Shown: one piece after another, positions 8,396 through 15,347 of the stretch | How the letters are laid out: each line of letters opens with the position of its first letter | Position numbering within the stretch: position 1 is the first letter of the stretch | Assembly: GCA_018267055.1 (NCBI GenBank) | Contig: JAFDZF010000184.1 | Location: 1 to 64,000 of the forward strand | Direction: 5' to 3' | DNA: 64,000 nt | Origin: Bacteroidota bacterium | GTDB taxonomy: Bacteria > Bacteroidota > Bacteroidia > Flavobacteriales_F > PHOS-HE28 | The notes under the pieces: generated by a model | The model's input: the letters and a program-made list of their open reading frames with translations, nothing else | What the model was told of the DNA's origin: nothing | Database searches by the model: none | Translations under genes and position numbers: made by a program

Positions 8396-9178
8396 ATGCG
8401 CATCCTCCTCATCGGCACCGGCCGGGCGGCCTACCACCTGGGCCATGCGCTGAAGCGCAGCGGCGCGGCGATCGCCGGCGTGGCGGGGCGGAACCGGGAA
8501 CATGCGGCGACGCTCGCCGCGGACCTGGGAACGGCGCCCTTCGTACCGGGCGACGACCTGCCCCCGAGCGACCTGCGGCTGGTGGCCGTGAGCGACGACG
8601 CCATCGCCGATGTGGCCGCTGCGCTCCCGATGGCGGACACCGTCACCGCCCACCTCAGCGGCGCCAAGCCCTATGCGCTTCTCGGCGCGCACGCGCACCG
8701 GGGCGTGCTATGGCCCATCCAGAGCCTGAGCCCCGGCGCGCCCATCGACCTGCGCACCGTGCCCCTGGTGATCGAAGGCGAGGACGAACGGGCACGGACC
8801 CTGCTGCGCACGGTGGCCGGTACGCTTTCCGGACAGGTGATCGAGCTGCCGCATGAACAGCGCCAGCTGGTGCACGTGGCCGCGGCGGTGGCCGGGAACC
8901 TGCCCGTGTTCCTGCTCTACGAGGCGCAGGAACTGCTCAGGAAGCACGGCCTGCCGCCGGAGCTCGTCGTGCCGCTCTGGAACGCCACCACGGCGAAGGC
9001 CGCCGCGGGCGCCGCGCAGGCGCTCACCGGTCCCGCCCGGCGCGGCGATACGGAGACCTTGCGCATGCACCTCGATCGGTTGACGGACGATGGCGATCTT
9101 CGCCGCGCCTATGCGGTCCTGAGCGAGCTCATCCTCAAGACCTGGCATCCTGAGAAGCGTGGCCCACAAGACCTATAA
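8396..9178 (+). CDS. DUF2520 Rossmann-like oxidoreductase
   Basis: A 260-residue protein with an N-terminal NAD(P)-binding Rossmann motif GTGRAAYHLG (7-16) and a C-terminal helical domain containing HEQRQLVHVAAAVAGN, both diagnostic of the F420/ketopantoate-reductase-like DUF2520 family. Members are widespread in Bacteroidota but their substrate is not established. The gene lies 31 bases after ccmF and its last 20 bases overlap the KdsC-like gene, so it belongs to a packed run 8396-11306 with KdsC-like, UbiA-like and Maf genes. Pathway role cannot be read from the sequence. Confidence 0.8.
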   Translation: MRILLIGTGRAAYHLGHALKRSGAAIAGVAGRNREHAATLAADLGTAPFVPGDDLPPSDLRLVAVSDDAIADVAAALPMADTVTAHLSGAKPYALLGAHAHRGVLWPIQSLSPGAPIDLRTVPLVIEGEDERARTLLRTVAGTLSGQVIELPHEQRQLVHVAAAVAGNLPVFLLYEAQELLRKHGLPPELVVPLWNATTAKAAAGAAQALTGPARRGDTETLRMHLDRLTDDGDLRRAYAVLSELILKTWHPEKRGPQDL

Positions 9179-9686
9179 GGAACTCCTCGCCGGCATCGAC
9201 ACCTTCCTGTTCGATGTGGACGGCGTGTTCACGGACAACAAAGTGCTCCTCTTCCCCGGCGAGCACCCGGTGCGGTCCTTCCATTCGCGCGACGCCTACG
9301 CGGTGCAGCATGCGCTGAAGGAGGGCCTGCGGATCATCATCACCACGGGCGGCCGCTCGGAGGGCGTGTCGGAGAGCTTCGCGCGGCTCGGGGTGAAGGA
9401 GTTCCACAGCTCGGTGCCGGACAAGAGCGCGAAGCTGGACGAGCTGATCGCGCGGCTGGGCATCGACCCGCAGCGCACGGCCTACATGGGCGACGACATC
9501 CCCGACCTGCGCGTGATGCAGCGCGTGGGCCTGCCCTGCTGCCCCAGCGACGCCGCGGAGGAGATCAAGGCCATCAGCGCGTACGTGTCGCGGTTCCCCG
9601 GCGGGGGCGGCTGCGTGCGCGACCTGCTGGAGCAGGCCATGAAGGTGCAGGGCAAGTGGCTCACGGAGAACGCCCACACCTGGTAG
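9159..9686 (+). CDS. HAD-family KdsC-like phosphatase
   Basis: A 175-residue member of the KdsC class of HAD phosphatases, which in its best-known form hydrolyses KDO-8-phosphate for lipopolysaccharide core synthesis. The HAD motif I DVDGVFTD is at 19-26 (Asp19 nucleophile, Asp21), motif II Thr62/63, motif III Lys89 and motif IV GDDIPDL at 111-117. There is no cap domain, as expected for this tetrameric C0 group. The start is GTG at 9159, inside the end of the DUF2520 gene; no ATG lies before motif I. The next gene starts one base after its stop. Substrate could be KDO-8-P or another sugar phosphate. Confidence 0.85.
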   Translation: MAHKTYKELLAGIDTFLFDVDGVFTDNKVLLFPGEHPVRSFHSRDAYAVQHALKEGLRIIITTGGRSEGVSESFARLGVKEFHSSVPDKSAKLDELIARLGIDPQRTAYMGDDIPDLRVMQRVGLPCCPSDAAEEIKAISAYVSRFPGGGGCVRDLLEQAMKVQGKWLTENAHTW

Positions 9687-9687
9687 C

Positions 9688-10713
9688 ATGGCCTTCCTGC
9701 GGCTCACGCGACCGCTCAACCTGCTGATCATCATCTTCACCATGGTGGCGATGCGCTACGGCGTGATCGGCGCCTTCCTGGACGTGAGCACGGCCGAGCT
9801 GCGGCAGGGCGCGCCCGACCCCGCGGTCACCGTGTTCAGCGAGATCCCCGGCAACGTGTTCCGGCACGCCTTCAGCGCGCTGCACTTCTGGCTCCTGGTG
9901 GCCAGCACGGTGCTGATCGCGGCGGGCGGCAACGTGATCAACGACTATTTCGACACGCGCATCGACCGGGTGAACAAGCCGGAGGCCGTGATCGTGGGGC
10001 GCACCGTGAAGCGGCGCGTGGCCATGGTGGGGCACCTGGTGCTGAGCGGCCTGGGCCTCGCCATCGGCCTATTCGTGGCGTGGCGCAGCGGCGCGCTGAA
10101 ATGGGCGCTGATCCCGGCCTTCGCGGTGGGCTCGCTCTGGACCTACAGCACCACGCTGAAACGCACGTTCCTCCTGGGCAACGGCCTGGTGGCCCTGCTC
10201 AGCGCGCTGGTGCCGCTCACCGTGGGGCTGTACGAGATCCCCGCGCTGGTGAAGGCCTATTCGGTGGCCACCGCCGTGGACCCGCGGGCCGGCGTGGAGC
10301 GGATCGTCTTCCACTTCGAGGTGCTCTGGCCCTGGATCCTGGGCTACGCCTTCTTCGCCTTCCTCACCACCCTGGTGCGCGAGCTACAGAAGGACATGGC
10401 CGACATCAAGGGCGACCAGGCCGACGGCTGCCGCACCGTGCCCATCGTCTGGGGCATGAAGTGGGCGCGCGCGCTGGCGCTCTTCTACCTGGCGGTGGCC
10501 GTCGTTTCGCTGCTGCTGGTGCGGGCCATCGCGCTGCGCGACCCGCTCTCCTACTGGTACATCGGCATCGCCATCATCGGCCCGCTCCTGCTTTCGGCCG
10601 GCTTCACCTACAACGCCCATACGCGCCGCGGCTTCAACACGGCGGGCAACATCCTGAAGGCCGGCATGGCCATCGCGATCGCCTTCGCCTTCCTGGTGCG
10701 CTACACGCTATGA
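9688..10713 (+). CDS. UbiA-family prenyltransferase (geranylgeranylglycerol-phosphate geranylgeranyltransferase-like)
   Basis: A 341-residue integral membrane prenyltransferase with about nine helices. Both Asp-rich prenyl-diphosphate/Mg sites are visible: NDYFDTRID at 85-93 and DMADIKGD at 236-243. The motif pattern and the large extra loop (about 40-60) resemble the Bacteroidota proteins usually named geranylgeranylglycerol-phosphate geranylgeranyltransferase, although bacterial members may have other acceptors (menaquinone-like or lipid). The ATG follows the KdsC-like stop by one base, and its own stop overlaps the maf start (ATGA). Confidence 0.8.
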   Translation: MAFLRLTRPLNLLIIIFTMVAMRYGVIGAFLDVSTAELRQGAPDPAVTVFSEIPGNVFRHAFSALHFWLLVASTVLIAAGGNVINDYFDTRIDRVNKPEAVIVGRTVKRRVAMVGHLVLSGLGLAIGLFVAWRSGALKWALIPAFAVGSLWTYSTTLKRTFLLGNGLVALLSALVPLTVGLYEIPALVKAYSVATAVDPRAGVERIVFHFEVLWPWILGYAFFAFLTTLVRELQKDMADIKGDQADGCRTVPIVWGMKWARALALFYLAVAVVSLLLVRAIALRDPLSYWYIGIAIIGPLLLSAGFTYNAHTRRGFNTAGNILKAGMAIAIAFAFLVRYTL

Positions 10714-11306
10714 CCCCCGCTCCTCCCCTGTTCCCCTGGCGCCTGGTGCTGGCGTCGGCCTCCCCGCGCCGCCGGCAGCTGCTCCAAGGCTTCGACCTGC
10801 CCGTGGAGATCACCCAGGTGGACGTGGACGAGACCCCGCCGCCCGGCATGCCCGCTCCCGACGTCGCCGAACACCTCGCACGCCTGAAGGCCCAGGCCTG
10901 GACCGGCACGCTCGCCGACGACCAGGTGCTGGTGACCGCCGACACCACCGTGCTGCTCGGCGACCTCCTGCTGAACAAGCCCGTGGACGCCGCCGACGCC
11001 CGGCGCATGCTGCGGCTGCTGGCCGGGCGCGAGCACCGGGTGGTCACCGGCGTCTGCCTGCGCACGGCGCAAGGCCTGCACAGCTTCGCCGACACCGCCA
11101 CGGTACGCTTCCGCGCGCTGAGCGATGCGGAGATCGCCTACTACGTGGAGCGCCACGCCCCGCTGGACCGCGCCGGCGCCTATGGCGTGCAGGACTGGAT
11201 CGGCTACACCGCCGTGGAACGCATCGAAGGCAGCTTCTACACCGTGATGGGCCTCCCCATGCACCGGGTGTACACCGCCCTGGCCGCCCTGCCGCCTCCC
11301 CGCTGA
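10710..11306 (+). CDS. maf: Maf-family nucleoside triphosphate pyrophosphatase
   Basis: A 198-residue Maf/YhdE protein, a cytoplasmic house-cleaning enzyme that hydrolyses dTTP/UTP or modified nucleotides to monophosphates. It has the N-terminal phosphate-binding loop SASPRRRQLL (16-25), the catalytic VTADTTV segment (about 72-78), NKPVDAADARRML, and the C-terminal AGAYGVQDWIGY signature. Length is normal. It starts inside the stop of the prenyltransferase gene (ATGA overlap) and closes the packed run that began at 8396. Confidence 0.9.
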   Translation: MTPAPPLFPWRLVLASASPRRRQLLQGFDLPVEITQVDVDETPPPGMPAPDVAEHLARLKAQAWTGTLADDQVLVTADTTVLLGDLLLNKPVDAADARRMLRLLAGREHRVVTGVCLRTAQGLHSFADTATVRFRALSDAEIAYYVERHAPLDRAGAYGVQDWIGYTAVERIEGSFYTVMGLPMHRVYTALAALPPPR

Positions 11307-11401
11307 GGGAAGCAAGTGTGAAGGCGGACGGGTGAAGGGGCCTGCCTTCCGCACCGAGCGCCTTGCACGCCGCACGTTCCACGCGGCATACCGCGGTCCT
11401 G

Positions 11402-11409
11402 TAACTTGA
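11402..11409 (+). promoter_or_regulatory. Putative -7 promoter element
   Basis: TAACTTGA resembles TAnnTTTG and lies directly before the 5'-leader hairpin of the gene at 11448. Confidence 0.35.
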
Positions 11410-11444
11410 GGGGGCTCCGCCCGTCCCATGATCAAAGCCCCCTC
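11408..11444 (+). promoter_or_regulatory. 5'-leader inverted repeat immediately upstream of the start codon
   Basis: A perfect 9-bp inverted repeat, GAGGGGGCT (11408-11416) and AGCCCCCTC (11436-11444), encloses a 19-base loop and ends 3 bases before the ATG at 11448. The loop contains CATGATCAA, which is repeated exactly at the true start (11447-11455). It could fold in the mRNA leader and control ribosome access; no known riboswitch family is recognised. Confidence 0.45.
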
Positions 11445-11447
11445 GTC

Positions 11448-12209
11448 ATGATCAAGGTCCACTTCCTGGCCGCCCTGCTCGCGGCATGCCCGCTCCTGGC
11501 CTCCGCCCAATCCGGTGGAACGCTGGAACGGAAGGCCCCGCCCGTGCACGACTGGTACCTCACCAGCGGCGGTGAATGGATCTTCTCCATGCCGATCCTC
11601 GACGTGAACGGCAGCGACAAAGGCGCCATCGTGCGCTTCTCGCCCTTCTTCAACCTGCAGGGACTGGCCAACTACGACCTGAGCTCCCATTTCGGCGTCT
11701 TCACCGGCCTCACGGTGCGCAACCTCGGCTTCATCTACGACGTGCCGGACAGCGAGCTGCGCTACAAGTTCCGCACCTACAACGTGGGCGTGCCCGTGGG
11801 GATCAAGGTGGGCCGCATGAACCATGCGCTCGTCTTCGTGGGCTACGAGCTGGAGCTGCCCTTCAACTACAAGGAGAAGCGCTTCGCCAACGAGAAGAAG
11901 GAGGACAAGTTCGATGCGTGGTTCAGCAGCCGCAACGAACTGCTCTTCCACTCGGTGATGCTGGGGTTGCAAGGCCCGCGGGGCACCACCATCAAGTTCA
12001 AGTACTACCTCTCCAACTTCCACAACACCGATTTCACCGAGACGGTGAACGGCGTGGAGACCAAGCCCTACGCGGGCCTGAAGGCCAACATCTTCTACGT
12101 CAGCCTTGCGTTCGACCTGTTCGATGGGGAGCGGTTCGTGTACACGCCGGCCCACCGGACCGAAGAGAAGCACGCCTGGCTGGCGCCACAGGACCGGCGC
12201 CGCGGCTGA
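11448..12209 (+). CDS. Secreted protein, probable outer-membrane beta-barrel, unknown function
   Basis: A 253-residue protein with a clear signal peptide (cleavage after ASA, about residue 20). The mature part alternates polar and aromatic residues in short strands (for example FSPFFNLQGLANYDL, YKFRTYNVGVPVGIKVG, FYVSLAFDLFDG), the pattern of a small outer-membrane barrel. No named family is recognised. ATG 11448 was chosen over 11406 because it begins the signal peptide. A hairpin covers its leader. It converges with the adhesin-like gene at 12220, only 10 bases away. Confidence 0.7.
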   Translation: MIKVHFLAALLAACPLLASAQSGGTLERKAPPVHDWYLTSGGEWIFSMPILDVNGSDKGAIVRFSPFFNLQGLANYDLSSHFGVFTGLTVRNLGFIYDVPDSELRYKFRTYNVGVPVGIKVGRMNHALVFVGYELELPFNYKEKRFANEKKEDKFDAWFSSRNELLFHSVMLGLQGPRGTTIKFKYYLSNFHNTDFTETVNGVETKPYAGLKANIFYVSLAFDLFDGERFVYTPAHRTEEKHAWLAPQDRRRG

Positions 12210-12219
12210 CGTTCCGGTC

Positions 12220-14616
12220 CTACCGGAGCAGCACGACGTGGCCCATGCGCTCGTGGCCGCGGTCCTCCACGTCGGTGACGCGCACCTTCCACACGTACAC
12301 CCCTGCCGGCACACCGTCCCCGTCCCAGGTGCGGTCCACCTCGCCGGAGCTGAACCGCACCTGGCCCCAGCGGTCGAACACCTGCAGGCTGAAGTCCCGC
12401 GGCCGCCGCACGGACGTGACCACCCCGAACCGGTCGTTGATGCCGTCGTTGTCGGGCGTGAAGCTGTTCGGCACATAGAGCATGAAGGGGTCCTCCACGC
12501 AGACCTCGCCCGTGGCCTCGTCGCTGCAGCCTTCCGCCGTGGTGGCCACCAGCCGCACAGGGAAGCAGCCCACGGTGCCGTAGGTGAAGTCCGGCGCGCG
12601 CTCCGTGGACGTGGACGAGTCCGGGTCGCCGAAATGCCACAGCCATTGGTCGCCGCCGATGGAGCCGTTGGCGAAATGCACCAGCGGATCGTCCACCGTG
12701 ACCGTGGGCGGTTGGGCGCTGAACAAGGCGATGGGCGTTGAACGGATATCGGCATAGTCCGGCACCGTGGCCGTGGCGGTGCATCCGGCGGCATCCGCGA
12801 TGGTGAGCGTCACCGGGAAAAGGCCGCCGGACGCATAGCAATGCGCCGGGCCTTCCCCGGCCCCCACGTTCCCGTCACCGAAATCCCAGGTGTAAACGGC
12901 TAGGCCCGGCGGGGCCGCCGTGAAGGTGATGCAATGCGGCGCGCAGCCCTGCACGTCCGTGGAGGTGAACGTCGGCGCCACGACCGTGGAGACCGTGACG
13001 GTGACCTCGTCCGATGCGGACACGCAGCCGTTGTCGTCCGTGGCGGTGACGGTATAGGTGGTCGTGGCCGCGGGGGTCACCGCGGGCCCTTCCGGCGCCC
13101 AGGAAAGGGCGTACGGCGGCGTTCCGCCCTGCGCCTCGGCCGCGAGCGTCACCGATGTGCCGGCGCAGATGGTCGCGTCCGCTTGGGCGGCCAGGGTCAG
13201 CGGGGGCGGCTCGGCGATGGTCACCGAGGCGTCCGCCGTGCAGTGCTGGTCATCGGTCACCGTGCAGGTATAGGTCCCGGCTGCCAGGCCCGTGGCCGTG
13301 GCGTTCGTGCCGGCACCGTCCGACCAGGCGTACTGATAGGGCTCCACCCCGCCGGTGGCCAGCGCCACGGCATTGCCATCGGCCAGCCCCGCACAGCTCA
13401 CGTCGTGCCCCTGCAGCGCGAGCGCCAGCGTGGACGGGGAGCCGGTCAGCGTGGCCGTCGCGTTCGCCGCGCAGGCACCGGGCGCGCTCACCGTCACGGA
13501 ATAGGTGCCGGGCCCCACGCCGGTCAAGGAGGACGTGATGGCCCCGCCCGGGGTCCAGAAATAGTTCACCGTACCGCTGGTGCCCGAAGGCACGGCCGTG
13601 AGCGAGCCGTTGTCCTGCCCGCACACGGGATCCTGCGTGGTGATGTCCACCGCCAGGATGCTGATGTCCTGCTGCGTGGTGGCCGTGGCCCCGCAGGCAT
13701 CGGTGGCCGTGAAGGTGACCGTGTAGGTGCCCGCCCCCGGGTAGGTGTGCGAGGGGTTCTGCTGCGGCGACTGGTCCAGCACCCCCGACGGCGGGTCGCC
13801 GAAGTTCCACGCGAAGGTGTTCGGGCAGGGCGAAGCGAAGCTGGTGAAGTCGATGGTGTTGCCGTTGCAGGCGAAGTCGAACTGGGCCACCACCGGGTCG
13901 GACTCCTCGATGCGGATGTCGTCCACGGCGATACCATCGTAGTCGTTGCAGGTCCCGCCCGAGCCGAAGAAGAACCGGAAGCGCACGCTCGGCTGGTGCG
14001 CCAGCCAGCCCAGGCAGTGCTTGGCGGTGACCCATGCCTGGCTGCCATTGCCGCCCAGGCAGGACCCTTGCGTAGAGCCCTGCCGCCCGCTCCAGCCCTG
14101 GGTGGGGCTGATCCCCAGTGCGCCCGAGACGTCGTTGGTATTGAACCAGTAGGCCGTGAGACAATCGGTGGCATCGCCGAAGGCGCCCACGTTGGCATAG
14201 GTGGCCCCCTGGTCCAGGGAATACTGGAAGACCAGGGCGTCCCACTTCCGCTCCACCTCCCAGAACAGCTTGAAGGAGATGCGCGGATTGTTCAGCGTGG
14301 TGAAATCGAAACAGGGGCTTTCGAGGTACGACCGCTCATTGAGCGCGTACGAGGTGCCGGACAGGCCGCCCACGCACCAGCTCTTGGTACCACCGCCCGC
14401 GGAGCTGATCAGCGGATGGGCGGGCGTGCCCCACGCCCAGTCGCTGTTCACCCCGCCGCTCGTCCAGGCCGGGCCGGCCTCGAAGCCTTCGGTGTACGGG
14501 AAGGCGGCGATGGGCGCACCGCATTGGGCGTGCAGCACCGACGGGCCGAGCAGGCCTGCGGACACCAGCACGACCGCGATGCGCGGCCTGAGGGCTATGG
14601 ACCTGTCGGGGGCCAT
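12220..14616 (-). CDS. PKD-domain secreted protein with gliding-associated (type B) C-terminal domain
   Basis: A 798-residue T9SS cargo protein. A signal peptide (to about residue 30) is followed by a jelly-roll-like N-domain (about 35-250; FEAGPAWTSGG..., YDGIAVDDIRIEE). Several PKD/SprB-like Ig modules come next (AWNFGDPPSG..HTYPGAGTYTVTF, YTWDFGDGN). The C-terminus is of the CHU_C/TIGR04131 type, beginning at YVPNSFTPDNDGINDRFG near 710 and containing VFDRWGQVRFSS. Such proteins are exported by the type IX system and stay at the cell surface as adhesins or enzymes; no catalytic domain is seen. A GATCTTTG box lies 13 bases before the ATG. Confidence 0.88.
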   Translation of the reverse strand: MAPDRSIALRPRIAVVLVSAGLLGPSVLHAQCGAPIAAFPYTEGFEAGPAWTSGGVNSDWAWGTPAHPLISSAGGGTKSWCVGGLSGTSYALNERSYLESPCFDFTTLNNPRISFKLFWEVERKWDALVFQYSLDQGATYANVGAFGDATDCLTAYWFNTNDVSGALGISPTQGWSGRQGSTQGSCLGGNGSQAWVTAKHCLGWLAHQPSVRFRFFFGSGGTCNDYDGIAVDDIRIEESDPVVAQFDFACNGNTIDFTSFASPCPNTFAWNFGDPPSGVLDQSPQQNPSHTYPGAGTYTVTFTATDACGATATTQQDISILAVDITTQDPVCGQDNGSLTAVPSGTSGTVNYFWTPGGAITSSLTGVGPGTYSVTVSAPGACAANATATLTGSPSTLALALQGHDVSCAGLADGNAVALATGGVEPYQYAWSDGAGTNATATGLAAGTYTCTVTDDQHCTADASVTIAEPPPLTLAAQADATICAGTSVTLAAEAQGGTPPYALSWAPEGPAVTPAATTTYTVTATDDNGCVSASDEVTVTVSTVVAPTFTSTDVQGCAPHCITFTAAPPGLAVYTWDFGDGNVGAGEGPAHCYASGGLFPVTLTIADAAGCTATATVPDYADIRSTPIALFSAQPPTVTVDDPLVHFANGSIGGDQWLWHFGDPDSSTSTERAPDFTYGTVGCFPVRLVATTAEGCSDEATGEVCVEDPFMLYVPNSFTPDNDGINDRFGVVTSVRRPRDFSLQVFDRWGQVRFSSGEVDRTWDGDGVPAGVYVWKVRVTDVEDRGHERMGHVVLLR

Positions 14617-14629
14617 CTCTCCGAAGACG

Positions 14630-14637
14630 CAAAGATC
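14630..14637 (-). promoter_or_regulatory. Putative -7 element (GATCTTTG) before PKD protein gene
   Basis: On the minus strand GATCTTTG, one mismatch from TAnnTTTG, ends 13 bases before the ATG at 14616. The same octamer occurs upstream of the other PKD protein (17803-17810). Confidence 0.4.
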
Positions 14638-14703
14638 GGTCGGCGCGACGCTCCCCGCGCGGGCGTAAGGGATCGTTCATACCGGTGTAATATCCGGACC
14701 GCC

Positions 14704-14711
14704 TACCTTCA
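14704..14711 (+). promoter_or_regulatory. Putative -7 promoter element
   Basis: TACCTTCA, 20 bases before the ATG at 14732. Confidence 0.4.
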
Positions 14712-14731
14712 TGCTCCGAAACCGACCGACC

Positions 14732-15337
14732 ATGAGGAACCTCCTGCTTTCCCTGGCCCTGGGCCTATCGACCACCGCCGCCGTGGCGCAATTGCAGGTG
14801 AACCCGCAGCTCGGGGCCACCTTCGTGGACCTCACCGACGACGGCAACGGTGTCACCACCAAGGCCGCCTTCGGCTTCCAGCTGGGGGTGGACCTCCGCC
14901 TGGGCGAGCGGCTGTACTTCCAGCCGGGGGCCTATTTCGGCCGCAACGCCACCGTGGTGAAGATCTCCGCGCTGGACACCAATGTGATCGAGGACAACCT
15001 GATCCGCACCACCGCCAAGGTGAAGGCCCTCGTGGGCTACAACCTCATCCACAACGAGGGCTTCAAGCTGCGCGTGAACGCCGGCCCCACCTACGAGGCC
15101 CTGCTGAGCGTGGACAACAAGGACAACAAGATCGACTTCAACAAGGACGACTACAACGGCGGCTCCTTCAACATGGACGCCGGCGTGGGCGTGGACATCG
15201 CCTTGTTCACCGTGGAGGCGGGCGTGAGCTACGGCATCACCAATGCCTACAAGGACAGGTCCGAGTTCTCCTCGGACGCCAAGTACTTCACCTTCTATGC
15301 CACCATCGGCCTGGTCTTCGGCAGCGGGATGAAGTGA
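14732..15337 (+). CDS. Outer-membrane beta-barrel protein (porin-like, OMP_b-brl family)
   Basis: A 201-residue protein with a signal peptide (cleavage near AVA-QL, residue 18). The mature chain consists of about eight amphipathic strands (LQVNPQLGATFVDL, AFGFQLGVDLRLGERLYFQPGAYFG, ..., KYFTFYATIGLVFG) ending in an aromatic-rich last strand, typical of small 8-stranded PorT/OmpX-like barrels in Bacteroidota. Specific function unknown. ATG 14732 is used because the in-frame ATG at 14711 lies inside the promoter-like box. It sits between the two divergently placed PKD proteins and converges on the second, with 10 bases between the stops. Confidence 0.78.
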   Translation: MRNLLLSLALGLSTTAAVAQLQVNPQLGATFVDLTDDGNGVTTKAAFGFQLGVDLRLGERLYFQPGAYFGRNATVVKISALDTNVIEDNLIRTTAKVKALVGYNLIHNEGFKLRVNAGPTYEALLSVDNKDNKIDFNKDDYNGGSFNMDAGVGVDIALFTVEAGVSYGITNAYKDRSEFSSDAKYFTFYATIGLVFGSGMK

Positions 15338-15347
15338 GCCCGGGCGT

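Noticed and set aside
6250-8418. Long open frame on the minus strand antisense to ccmF
   Set aside because: His/Gln/Arg-rich low-complexity translation without domain features; expected mirror of GC-rich ccmF codons.
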